A stretch of 5,178 nucleotides of DNA from Bryobacterales bacterium (GCA_003132865.1 PKYZ01000549.1:1-5178), one strand, 5' to 3'; counted from the stretch's first letter, positions 1 through 5,052 are shown. Notes: generated by a model not told the origin, from the letters alone. Numbers and translations: made by a program.

Positions 1-390
1 CAAACTCAGGATGAAATCTTTACCCCATCGGTAGGGCAGCCTGGGAATGGGATATTGAGGATCACTGGCGATAAATCCGTCCCGCAAGCAAGCAATCAAT
101 CAGGCCGTTCGCCCCACTGGACATTCCGGTCGGTGGTTTTCTGCCGGCTCCTCCTGGATCACGGCGTATCCGGAAGTAATCCACATGAGCGGGAAACGCC
201 CATCCTTGACATGCGAAGCAGCGGAAATGGGCCGAGGGTAGGCAGCAGGGGGGTCAGCAGCTTCCAGCGCAAAGGAAACTCCACGGCACTGAGCGCCGCT
301 TACGTTAGCGCTATGCAGGGCGGGGCGCCGCCGGCGATTTTCCGGCGTAGGCACTTGTTCGCCATCTGCGCCAAGCGGTAGAGTGGTGCC
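1..390. other. Region without a supportable gene
   Basis: Both strands contain open frames here. A plus frame opens at about 55, and a minus frame runs through from the VOC gene down to about 100. Neither translation resembles a protein family I recognise. Both are rich in Arg, Pro and Gly, as expected for chance frames in high-GC DNA, and neither has a convincing ribosome binding site. A short minus-strand frame at about 18-95 ends in a stop but has no good start. No tRNA-like cloverleaf, tandem repeat or clear promoter was seen. It may be a decayed gene or a long leader of the VOC gene. Confidence 0.5.
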
Positions 391-768
391 ATGATCACGG
401 GTGCTCATGTTCTTCTCTATAGCAACGATCCGGAAGCGGATCGGGCATTCTTCCGGGATGTGCTGGAGTTTCGCTCGGTGGATGCCGGGCATGGCTGGCT
501 CATCTTCAAACTGCCCCCGGCGGAAGCCGCTGTGCACCCCACCGACGGCGACCCCGCGGGAGGCCCCGCGGCGCATGCCATGCTGGGCGCGGAGCTTTAC
601 CTGATGTGCGACAATTTGCAGCCCTTGATCCAATCGCTGGCGGCCAAAAAAGTCACTTGCGCGGCGATTGACAAAGCGCCGTGGGGAATCAAAACCACGA
701 TTCGTTTGCCCAGCGGCGGCGCGATCGGGTTGTACCAGCCCACGCATCCGACCGCCGTAGGGCTTTGA
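391..768 (+). CDS. VOC (glyoxalase/bleomycin resistance) family protein
   Basis: This 125-residue protein is the usual length for a single-chain vicinal oxygen chelate (VOC) protein, which dimerises to build metal sites from paired beta-alpha-beta-beta-beta modules. The first strand with its histidine is GAHVLLYS (H6). It is followed by the typical helix DPEADRAFFRDVL (about 13-25), strand WLIFKLPP, a second strand/helix AELYLMCDNLQPLIQSL (about 67-83), and the closing hairpin GGAIGLYQPTHP (109-120). Candidate metal ligands are H6 and H49 or H62. The glutamate normally found in the last strand (as in x-E-L) appears to be G113, so a classical glyoxalase I or fosfomycin-thiol transferase metal site is incomplete. 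The substrate cannot be predicted. The ATG at 391 is preceded only by a weak purine stretch (GGTAGAG). The gene converges on the vapC-like gene with a 22-bp gap and has no clear operon partner. Confidence 0.85.
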   Translation: MITGAHVLLYSNDPEADRAFFRDVLEFRSVDAGHGWLIFKLPPAEAAVHPTDGDPAGGPAAHAMLGAELYLMCDNLQPLIQSLAAKKVTCAAIDKAPWGIKTTIRLPSGGAIGLYQPTHPTAVGL

Positions 769-790
769 GGTCCACGCTGGGAGCGGCGCG

Positions 791-1195
791 TTACCAGATG
801 GTGTTTGGGTAATGTCTGGCGATGAGTTCGTCCCTACTGACCAAACCAGCCCGGCCGTTGGCCTTGGCGTGGGACACGATCAGCCTGTCAAAAGGATCTC
901 TCGTCCAGGTCTCCCCAACGGCGATTTCCGCGATGATGGGAAATGGGTAGTCGCATACAGCGCTCTGTAGTTCCGCACTCAGTTTGTAGACGATCTGTTG
1001 TGGGGACAAGATCGTTCGCTTGGTCTCGTAGAGATATTCAATCTCCAAAACCACCACCGGAGAGATACGGACCTCGGCTCGTTCGATATACGACAAGGCC
1101 TTGTGCGATAGCTTTTGAATGTTGGCTTCAGCCAGCCAAATTGCCGCGTGGGTATCTAAGTAGCAGATCAAAGCTCGGACCAGTCTTTTTCCCAC
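791..1195 (-). CDS. vapC: PIN-domain ribonuclease toxin, VapC family
   Basis: VapC toxins are Mg2+-dependent PIN-domain RNases that typically cut tRNA or rRNA and are neutralised by the cognate antitoxin. Counting from the GTG at 1195 (134 residues), the acidic residues of the PIN site are present: D14 in YLDTHAAIWL, E51 in VVLEIEYLYE, D103 in TRDPFDRLIVSHA (with D100 beside it), and D122 in LVSRDELI. The toxin therefore looks intact. Two starts are possible. GTG at 1195 overlaps the antitoxin by 28 bp. TTG at 1171 overlaps the antitoxin stop as TTGA and gives 126 residues starting MICYLDTH, the N-terminus most PIN toxins of this type have. Neither has a clear Shine-Dalgarno, so translation is probably coupled to the antitoxin. 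The toxin is second in a two-gene operon, the usual order. The target RNA cannot be inferred. Confidence 0.9.
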   Translation of the reverse strand: MGKRLVRALICYLDTHAAIWLAEANIQKLSHKALSYIERAEVRISPVVVLEIEYLYETKRTILSPQQIVYKLSAELQSAVCDYPFPIIAEIAVGETWTRDPFDRLIVSHAKANGRAGLVSRDELIARHYPNTIW

Positions 1196-1425
1196 TCGCG
1201 CTGCATTTCAGCAAAAAGCTCGCGACTGGCTTTCTGGTGATCTTCTTCCGAGAAGGCCGGGTTGAAAATTTGAACAGGCGTCAATCTGTCCAATTTCGAT
1301 CCTTGGACGTCCGGGACCAGCCGGATAGTCTTTCCTTTATGGATCACTTCCACTACATCGCCGTTTATAGCCTTGTCCACATGCTGGAACAGATGCTTCC
1401 GGAACTCTGAGATGGGCACCTTCAT
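1168..1425 (-). CDS. vapB: Phd/YefM-type antitoxin paired with VapC
   Basis: This is the first gene of the toxin-antitoxin operon and encodes 85 residues from ATG 1425. The N-terminus (VPISEFRKHLFQHVDKA, then VVEVIHKGKTIRLVPD) matches the Phd/YefM fold: a strand, a SEFR-type helix and a paired beta hairpin, which dimerises and binds DNA. The C-terminal part from about residue 50 is charged and ends in a Trp-containing helix (EMQREWEKDWSEL), the kind of tail that wraps around a PIN toxin and blocks its active site. Three starts are possible: TTG 1461, ATG 1431 and ATG 1425. TTG 1461 is itself the -35 element of a near-consensus promoter, and ATG 1431 directly abuts the -10 box. The first ATG expected on the transcript is therefore 1425, giving a leaderless mRNA. 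The antitoxin or its complex with toxin probably represses its own promoter. The family call is firm; the start rests on the promoter reading. Confidence 0.88.
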   Translation of the reverse strand: MKVPISEFRKHLFQHVDKAINGDVVEVIHKGKTIRLVPDVQGSKLDRLTPVQIFNPAFSEEDHQKASRELFAEMQREWEKDWSEL

Positions 1426-1431
1426 ACGCAT

Positions 1432-1461
1432 ATTGTACGGAAATAATGTACATAATGTCAA
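1432..1461 (-). promoter_or_regulatory. Sigma-70-type promoter of the vapBC operon
   Basis: On the minus strand a perfect -35 element TTGACA (1461-1456) is followed by an 18-base spacer and a -10 element TACAAT (1437-1432, five of six matches to consensus). A transcript starting 5-9 bases beyond the -10 box would begin at about 1427-1423, on or next to the ATG at 1425. That leaves no room for a ribosome binding site and implies leaderless translation. The elements are read directly; promoter activity is inferred. Confidence 0.75.
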
Positions 1462-1474
1462 TTAGCATTGTACG
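1432..1474. promoter_or_regulatory. Putative vapBC operator: repeated GTAC-core sites
   Basis: The sequence ATTGTACG occurs twice in the same orientation, at 1432-1439 and 1467-1474, exactly 35 bp apart. Between them lies a perfect 8-bp palindrome ATGTACAT (1446-1453), flanked by further symmetric A/T positions (1443-1456, one mismatched pair). The three GTAC cores are centred near 1436.5, 1449.5 and 1471.5. One covers the -10 box, one sits in the spacer and one lies upstream of the -35. This is where an autorepressing antitoxin/toxin complex would bind. The repeats are seen directly; the operator role is inferred from the behaviour of Phd/VapB families. Confidence 0.55.
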
Positions 1475-1571
1475 CGCAGACCGGAAGCGGAGCTGCTACC
1501 CGGTCGGCCGCTCCAGGCGGGTCCGAAAGTCGGCTCTGCTGCGCGGCGTTGCCCTGCAGGCAAGCGCTAAA

Positions 1572-1997
1572 ATGAAAGCAATGCCACTCCGTGCACTCCT
1601 GCTGTCCGCCTGTCTGGCTGCCGCCGCCCTTGCCCAAACTCCCCCACCCGCCACCATTCGCGGCACGCTCCTGCAGCGCCCCGGGAAACCGCCCGCCGTC
1701 GAGACAGCCGACCACCACATCATTTCCCTGGACGGCGACGAACCCACCAAGGGCGTGCTCAACGATAAGCGCCTGGCCGGCTTCGACCTGGAAGCCAAGG
1801 GCCACTTCACCGCCTCGGACCAATTCCTGGTGGACCCCATCCACACGAAGGCCATGTTTGTCCACAAGGACGGTCACGTGAAGGTGATCACTTACTGGTG
1901 CGACGTCTGCTCCATCCGCACCTACACGCCCGGACCATGCTGGTGCTGCCAGAAGGAAACGCTGCTGGATCTCCGCGATCCGGATCAGGATCAATAA
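1572..1997 (+). CDS. Secreted protein with C-terminal CDVC...CWCC cysteine cluster
   Basis: This 141-residue protein begins with a clear Sec signal peptide: a basic start, a hydrophobic run of Leu/Ala, and a likely cut at A-L-A|Q (after residue 21). The mature part opens with a Pro-rich linker and has a predicted small beta domain (about 28-108) with motifs such as IRGTLLQRPGKPP and HHIISLDGD. It then ends in a tight cysteine cluster: C110, C113, C123, C125 and C126 (YWCDVC, PGPCWCC). Two CxxC-like pairs could bind a metal or form disulfides after export. The family is unrecognised beyond resembling small conserved proteins I associate with Acidobacteria. The frame is open back to 1446, but the ATG at 1572 directly precedes the signal peptide and the extra residues upstream are Arg-rich. 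A second ATG at 1581 is possible. The stop overlaps the next gene's start as TAATG, so the two are probably co-translated. The function is unknown. Confidence 0.75.
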   Translation: MKAMPLRALLLSACLAAAALAQTPPPATIRGTLLQRPGKPPAVETADHHIISLDGDEPTKGVLNDKRLAGFDLEAKGHFTASDQFLVDPIHTKAMFVHKDGHVKVITYWCDVCSIRTYTPGPCWCCQKETLLDLRDPDQDQ

Positions 1998-3025
1998 TGC
2001 GCCTGCTCGCCGCTTTGCTTTTTCCGCTTATGTCCATCGCCGCCAATTATTCCGCGCAAAAGGCCGTCGTGGACGGCATCGAAGTGGTGCGCCTGGCCGA
2101 CGCCGCGCGCCACGCCGAAGTGGCCATCGCGCCCTCCCTCGGCAACCTGGCGTACGAGTTCAAGGTGAACGGCAAGAATGCCCTCTGGCTGCCCTATGAA
2201 ACCTTGGCTGAGATGAAGGCCCGGCCCCAATTCGGCGGTATTCCGTTCCTGGCGCCCTGGGCCAACCGCCTCAGCGAAGACGCGTTCTTCGCCAATGGCG
2301 AGAAATTCCGGCTCAACCCCGATCTGGGCAACATCCGCCGTGACGAGCATCGGAATCCCATTCACGGCCTGCTTACTTTTTCGCCGGACTGGAGGGTCAC
2401 CGCAGTCGAGGCCGATTCCGATTCGGCCAGCGTGACCAGCCGCCTGGAATTCTGGAAGCATCCCGACTTGATGGCGCAGTTTCCGTTCGCGCACACCATC
2501 GAGACGACCTATCGCTTGCACGAAGGCGTGCTGGAAGTCCGCACCACGATTGAGAATCTGTCCGCCACCCCCATGCCGGTGGGCATCGGATATCATCCTT
2601 ACTTCCAGCTTCACGACGCACCCCGCGACCAGTGGAAGGTGCATCTGGCCGCGCGCGATCGCCTGGCGCTCTCGAAGATGGTCATCCCCACCGGCGAGCG
2701 CAAGCCGGTGGAATTCCCCGATCCATTGCCGCTGGCGGGTGTGGCGCTCGACGATGTGTTCGGCGGCTTGGTGCGCGACGGCTCCGAACGCGCCACCTTC
2801 TCGGTCGAAGGCGCGCGGGAAAAGATTTCCGTGATTTATGGGCCGAAATACACGGTCGCGGTGGTCTACGCCCCGCCCGGCCGCCAGTTCATCTGCTTCG
2901 AACCCATGTCCGCCATCACCGACGGTTTCAACCTGGCGCACGCCGGCGTGTACAAGGAATTACAGAGCATCCCGCCGGCGGGCGTTTGGCGCGAGAGCTT
3001 TTGGATCGTTCCTACCGCATTTTGA
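1997..3025 (+). CDS. Exported aldose 1-epimerase-like protein (GalM superfamily)
   Basis: This 342-residue protein belongs to the galactose mutarotase-like beta-sandwich superfamily, whose members interconvert alpha and beta anomers of sugars. Key positions are present: N90-R91 in APWANRLS (sugar binding), H123 in NPIHGLL, H200 in GIGYHPYFQL (the proposed acid), D253 in LDDVF, and E302 in CFEPMSAITDGFNL (the proposed base). The overall length and order fit the family. The N-terminus MRLLAALLFPLMSIAANYSAQ looks like a cleavable signal peptide, so the enzyme should act in the periplasm or outside the cell, unlike the cytoplasmic GalM of the Leloir pathway. The frame is open upstream to 1898, but ATG 1997 is chosen because it overlaps the preceding stop (TAATG) and starts at the signal peptide. 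The 3' end overlaps the convergent PEP-CTERM gene by 14 bp. The substrate may be a free sugar or a sugar phosphate, or the protein may be a lectin-like relative. Confidence 0.9.
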   Translation: MRLLAALLFPLMSIAANYSAQKAVVDGIEVVRLADAARHAEVAIAPSLGNLAYEFKVNGKNALWLPYETLAEMKARPQFGGIPFLAPWANRLSEDAFFANGEKFRLNPDLGNIRRDEHRNPIHGLLTFSPDWRVTAVEADSDSASVTSRLEFWKHPDLMAQFPFAHTIETTYRLHEGVLEVRTTIENLSATPMPVGIGYHPYFQLHDAPRDQWKVHLAARDRLALSKMVIPTGERKPVEFPDPLPLAGVALDDVFGGLVRDGSERATFSVEGAREKISVIYGPKYTVAVVYAPPGRQFICFEPMSAITDGFNLAHAGVYKELQSIPPAGVWRESFWIVPTAF

Positions 3026-3584
3026 CCGTGAGACTTCTGCCGGCGGCGAACAGGCCGAAGCTGGCGAACACTCCCCCGGCCAATAGCCAGGTGCCGGGCT
3101 CGGGGGCCGGGTCCGGCGGGTCTGGATCCCCGGCCGGAGTCGTCGCGATCAGGTTCGCCGAGAGCGAGGCGTCACCCTCACCGTAATCCTGCGTGTAGGC
3201 AGCGAAGGTGTACTCGCCGGCAGCAACCGTCTGGTTCCAGACCGCGCCAGTAAGGTTTTCCGAGACCCACTGGTCGAGCGGCGCGTATTGGCCGGCCATA
3301 TCCAAAGTCATTGAGTAGTCGGCTCCGTAACTCCAGCCGATCTGCCACGTCAGCAATTCCGCGGTGGGAAACACTGCATCCCAACTGGCGTCCGCCGTCG
3401 CGAAAGGGTCCGGGTAAAGACTGTACGCAGAGGACTGCGTGGACAGACTGCCCGCTGAAACCGTGCTCCTGCCGATTCTGGCTGCCGTGGTTGCAAGTCG
3501 CGATAATGATCGTACCGGCCGCAGACCAGCGGGAACCATGACGAACAGTAAGAGGAGCACAACTCCTCCGCCTGTTTCTTTCAT
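3012..3584 (-). CDS. PEP-CTERM sorting domain-containing exported protein
   Basis: The 190-residue product ends with a textbook PEP-CTERM tail: a Pro/Asp-rich linker (DPDPPDPAPEPG), the PEP motif at 161-163, a hydrophobic stretch WLLAGGVFASFGLFAA and a short basic end (R173, K188, R190). In this system an exosortase cleaves near the PEP motif and links the protein to the cell envelope or releases it. No exosortase gene lies in the window. The middle (about 50-150) is rich in Ala, Ser, Tyr and Trp and is probably a beta-type extracellular domain of unknown function. ATG 3584 is preceded by AGTAGG four bases upstream and starts at a hydrophobic segment (residues 8-19). The segment is odd for a signal peptide: few basic residues before it, many arginines after it (R22, R25, R29, R36) and no clear AxA cleavage site. 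The gene diverges from the PEP mutase-family gene across a 141-bp gap. Confidence 0.85.
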   Translation of the reverse strand: MKETGGGVVLLLLFVMVPAGLRPVRSLSRLATTAARIGRSTVSAGSLSTQSSAYSLYPDPFATADASWDAVFPTAELLTWQIGWSYGADYSMTLDMAGQYAPLDQWVSENLTGAVWNQTVAAGEYTFAAYTQDYGEGDASLSANLIATTPAGDPDPPDPAPEPGTWLLAGGVFASFGLFAAGRSLTVKMR

Positions 3585-3678
3585 GTTGCCTACTGCTGGC
3601 GTGACAAAGCTCAGGCGGCTTTCGACCGGTTGCGACCAGGAATCTCGCTGGAGGACCCGCGCGCCAGGGGGTCCGGTA

Positions 3679-3720
3679 GTATCCCGGTGATATTCCAATG
3701 ATATCCCGATGCTACCCTAA
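3679..3720. repeat. Short degenerate tandem repeats, 10-11 bp period
   Basis: Four consecutive units of 10-11 bp share the pattern g-A-T-A-T-(c/t)-C-C: units begin near 3679, 3689, 3700 and 3711. The middle two (GATATTCCAAT, GATATCCCGAT) are closest; the last is the most degenerate. The period equals one DNA helical turn, so each unit would face the same side of the helix. They sit just upstream of the GTG at 3726 and about 95 bp upstream of the divergent PEP-CTERM gene, a place where a regulator could act. Regulatory function is only inferred. Confidence 0.4.
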
Positions 3721-3725
3721 AAGCT

Positions 3726-4526
3726 GTGGCCACACAGGCTGAAAGGGCGGAAGTATTTCGCGCGCTGCATCGCGCGCCGGCGATCCTGGTGCTGCCGAAC
3801 GCTTGGGATTGCGCGAGCGCGCGCATCGTCGAAGAAGCCGGTTTTCCGGGCATCGCTACTACCAGCGCGGGCGTGGCGAACGCGTTGGGCTATCCCGATG
3901 GCGAGCGCATCCCCGCTGCGGAGATGTTGGCAGCCGTGGCGCGCATCGCTGGATGTGTCCGCGTTCCCGTGAGTGCGGACCTCGAAGGCGGCTACCAGGA
4001 TATCGCCGCGACTGCCGCCGGCCTGGTCGCCTCGGGCGCGATTGGCTTGAATCTGGAGGACGCGGGCGGCGACGCCGCGCAGTACGGCGCGCGGATCGCG
4101 ACCGTGCGCCGCGTGGGCCGCGAACTGGGTGTGAACCTGGTGATCAACGCCCGCACCGATCTGTATCTGGATCGGATCGGCGATCCCGCATCGCGCTTCG
4201 ATCGGGCCTGCGAGCGGTTGCTGGCCTACATCGATGCCGGCGCGGATTGCGTCTTCGTTCCGGGCGTTACGGACGAAGACACCATCCGGCGCTTCGTCGA
4301 GACGCTACGTTTCCCGCTCAACATCCTGGCCGCTGCGGGAACGCCGCCGATCCGGCGTCTGCAGGAACTGGGCGTGGCACGCGTAAGCGTCGGCTCCGCC
4401 CTCGCCCGCGCAGCCCTGGGACTGACGCGCCGCATCGCCCAGGAACTGAAGACCGGCGGCGCCTACGACACGATGTTACAAGGCGCCATCCCGTACGCGG
4501 AACTCAACCGCCTCTTCGAAAAATAG
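3726..4526 (+). CDS. Isocitrate lyase/phosphoenolpyruvate mutase family protein
   Basis: This 266-residue TIM-barrel protein is the typical length for the short branch of the isocitrate lyase/PEP mutase superfamily, enzymes that make or break C-C or P-C bonds next to a carboxylate using Mg2+. The blocks in order are: LPNAWDCASARIVEEAGF (23-40), GIATTSAGVANALGYPDGE (42-60, with the substrate-contacting TTS), VSADLEGGY (82-90, with metal ligand D85 and E87), LNLEDAGGD (108-116), VINARTDLYL (139-148), VFVPGV (176-181) and the end ARVSVGSALARAALG. The KxCG(H) catalytic loop of methylisocitrate lyase is absent, so the reaction cannot be named. The start is GTG 3726. There is no strong Shine-Dalgarno, and the nearby ATG at 3709 is out of frame. 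It is probably cytoplasmic and monocistronic, with no metabolic partner adjacent. Confidence 0.9.
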   Translation: MATQAERAEVFRALHRAPAILVLPNAWDCASARIVEEAGFPGIATTSAGVANALGYPDGERIPAAEMLAAVARIAGCVRVPVSADLEGGYQDIAATAAGLVASGAIGLNLEDAGGDAAQYGARIATVRRVGRELGVNLVINARTDLYLDRIGDPASRFDRACERLLAYIDAGADCVFVPGVTDEDTIRRFVETLRFPLNILAAAGTPPIRRLQELGVARVSVGSALARAALGLTRRIAQELKTGGAYDTMLQGAIPYAELNRLFEK

Positions 4527-4572
4527 CTCTGAGCCACGACCGTCAGAGTGGTTGAGGCTAACCTCGGGTTAG
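4527..4572 (+). terminator. Hairpin pair after the PEP mutase-family gene, possible terminator
   Basis: Directly after the stop codon, CTCTGA (4527-4532) and TCAGAG (4543-4548) form a perfect 6-bp stem with a 10-base loop. A second perfect stem follows, CTAACC (4558-4563) with GGTTAG (4567-4572) around the loop TCG, and GTTAG is repeated at 4573-4577. Neither has a T-tract, so intrinsic termination is doubtful. The position between convergent genes suggests an end-of-transcript role. Confidence 0.35.
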
Positions 4573-4778
4573 GTTAGTCGTTGCTTGAGAAGCGCTTTAC
4601 GTTGCGTTTGCCATGCAGCACCGCGACGATTTCCAGTGGTGCGCCGGCGCGGGGCGGCAGTGCCCCCAGACTCGCCTTCAATGCGGCTCGCCGTCTGCAT
4701 ACCCGCTTCCCGCAGCAGGTGAAGCCAAACATGGAAGATGTCCTCTTCGGCCTCCGGAGCAACAATGAAGGCGCTCAT
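4569..4778 (-). pseudogene. parE: Decayed ParE/RelE-type toxin
   Basis: The first 35 codons (MSAFIVAPEAEEDIFHVWLHLLREAG and a few more) match the N-terminus of ParE toxins, which start with a strand, then PEAE-x-D and a helix with W. The same frame then loses all resemblance. Family-like sequence resumes in another frame at about 4591-4650 (RAGAPLEIVAVLHGKRNVKR), the last strand of ParE. The usual C-terminal end LLKQRLT reappears in the first frame up to the stop at 4569-4571. The gene thus has at least two frameshifts and lacks roughly 30 residues of the core, including the Arg-containing strands expected of an intact 95-105 residue toxin. It cannot make a working toxin. The start overlaps the antitoxin stop as ATGA, the ancestral operon arrangement. 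Whether it is ParE or a RelE relative is uncertain; the family-level reading is solid. Confidence 0.75.
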
Positions 4779-5045
4779 CGGCGCTTCTGGTCGGCCAGCC
4801 AGGCCGCTTTGCGCTTCTCCAGGTGTCCGCGCAGTTCCTCACAGGAGATGCCTTCGCCACGATCGATCTGTGCCATGCCCCTCTCTATTTTCTCGTTGAT
4901 GGCCTCTTTGTTTTGCGCGAGCCATTCATCCTCGGAACGCAGCACCTCTAAGGCCCGCGCGATGACCTCATCGGGACTCTGGTAAGCGCCGGACTGAATC
5001 CCTGCGCGATTGCCTTTTCATGTTCAGGCCGAAGGTGATCGTCAT
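4775..5045 (-). pseudogene. parD: Frameshifted ParD-type antitoxin
   Basis: Reading backward from the stop at 4775-4777, one frame gives a ParD C-terminus: SGAYQSPDEVIARALEVL, then a Glu/Lys-rich helical tail ending KRKAAWLADQKRR. This frame closes upstream near the CCC run at 5000-5002. Another frame supplies LRPEHEKAIAQG, and a third gives the start MTIT from ATG 5045. Restoring one base near 5000-5002 and one near 5033-5036 joins these into a continuous 90-residue protein (271 + 2 = 273 bases, 91 codons) with the ribbon-helix-helix order typical of ParD: TITLRPEH strand, helix, SGAYQS turn, second helix. The normal protein binds ParE with its C-terminal helix and represses its operon. ATG 5045 has a good ribosome binding site. 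The stop overlaps the toxin ATG. The two indels could be true decay or sequencing error; the neighbouring toxin's damage favours decay. Confidence 0.75.
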
Positions 5046-5052
5046 ACATGTG

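Noticed and set aside
200..230. TTGACA at about 203 as a -35 element for the VOC gene
   Set aside because: No -10 hexamer at a suitable distance downstream.
55..381. Plus-strand open frame of 108 codons before the VOC gene
   Set aside because: No ribosome binding site, no recognisable motif, low-complexity chance-like composition.
100..747. Long minus-strand open frame of 215 codons opposite the VOC gene
   Set aside because: Most of it is antisense to the well-supported VOC gene, its translation is Arg/Pro/Gly-rich with no recognisable domain, and the part outside the VOC gene (100-390) also shows no family resemblance.
1549..1563. Inverted repeat TTGCC/GGCAA around CTGCA just before ATG 1572
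   Set aside because: A 5-bp stem in GC-rich DNA is easily chance; no sign of a riboswitch or an occluded Shine-Dalgarno.
1991..2941. Minus-strand open frame of 316 codons
   Set aside because: It lies entirely opposite the aldose 1-epimerase gene, whose motifs are clear, and reads as His/Gly/Arg-rich antisense sequence.
3803..4555. Plus-strand open frame of 250 codons overlapping the PEP mutase-family gene
   Set aside because: Arg/Gly-rich shadow in another frame of a gene with clear family motifs.
4581..4985. Plus-strand open frame of 134 codons
   Set aside because: It is antisense to the ParD/ParE remnant, which explains the region better, and has no recognisable features.
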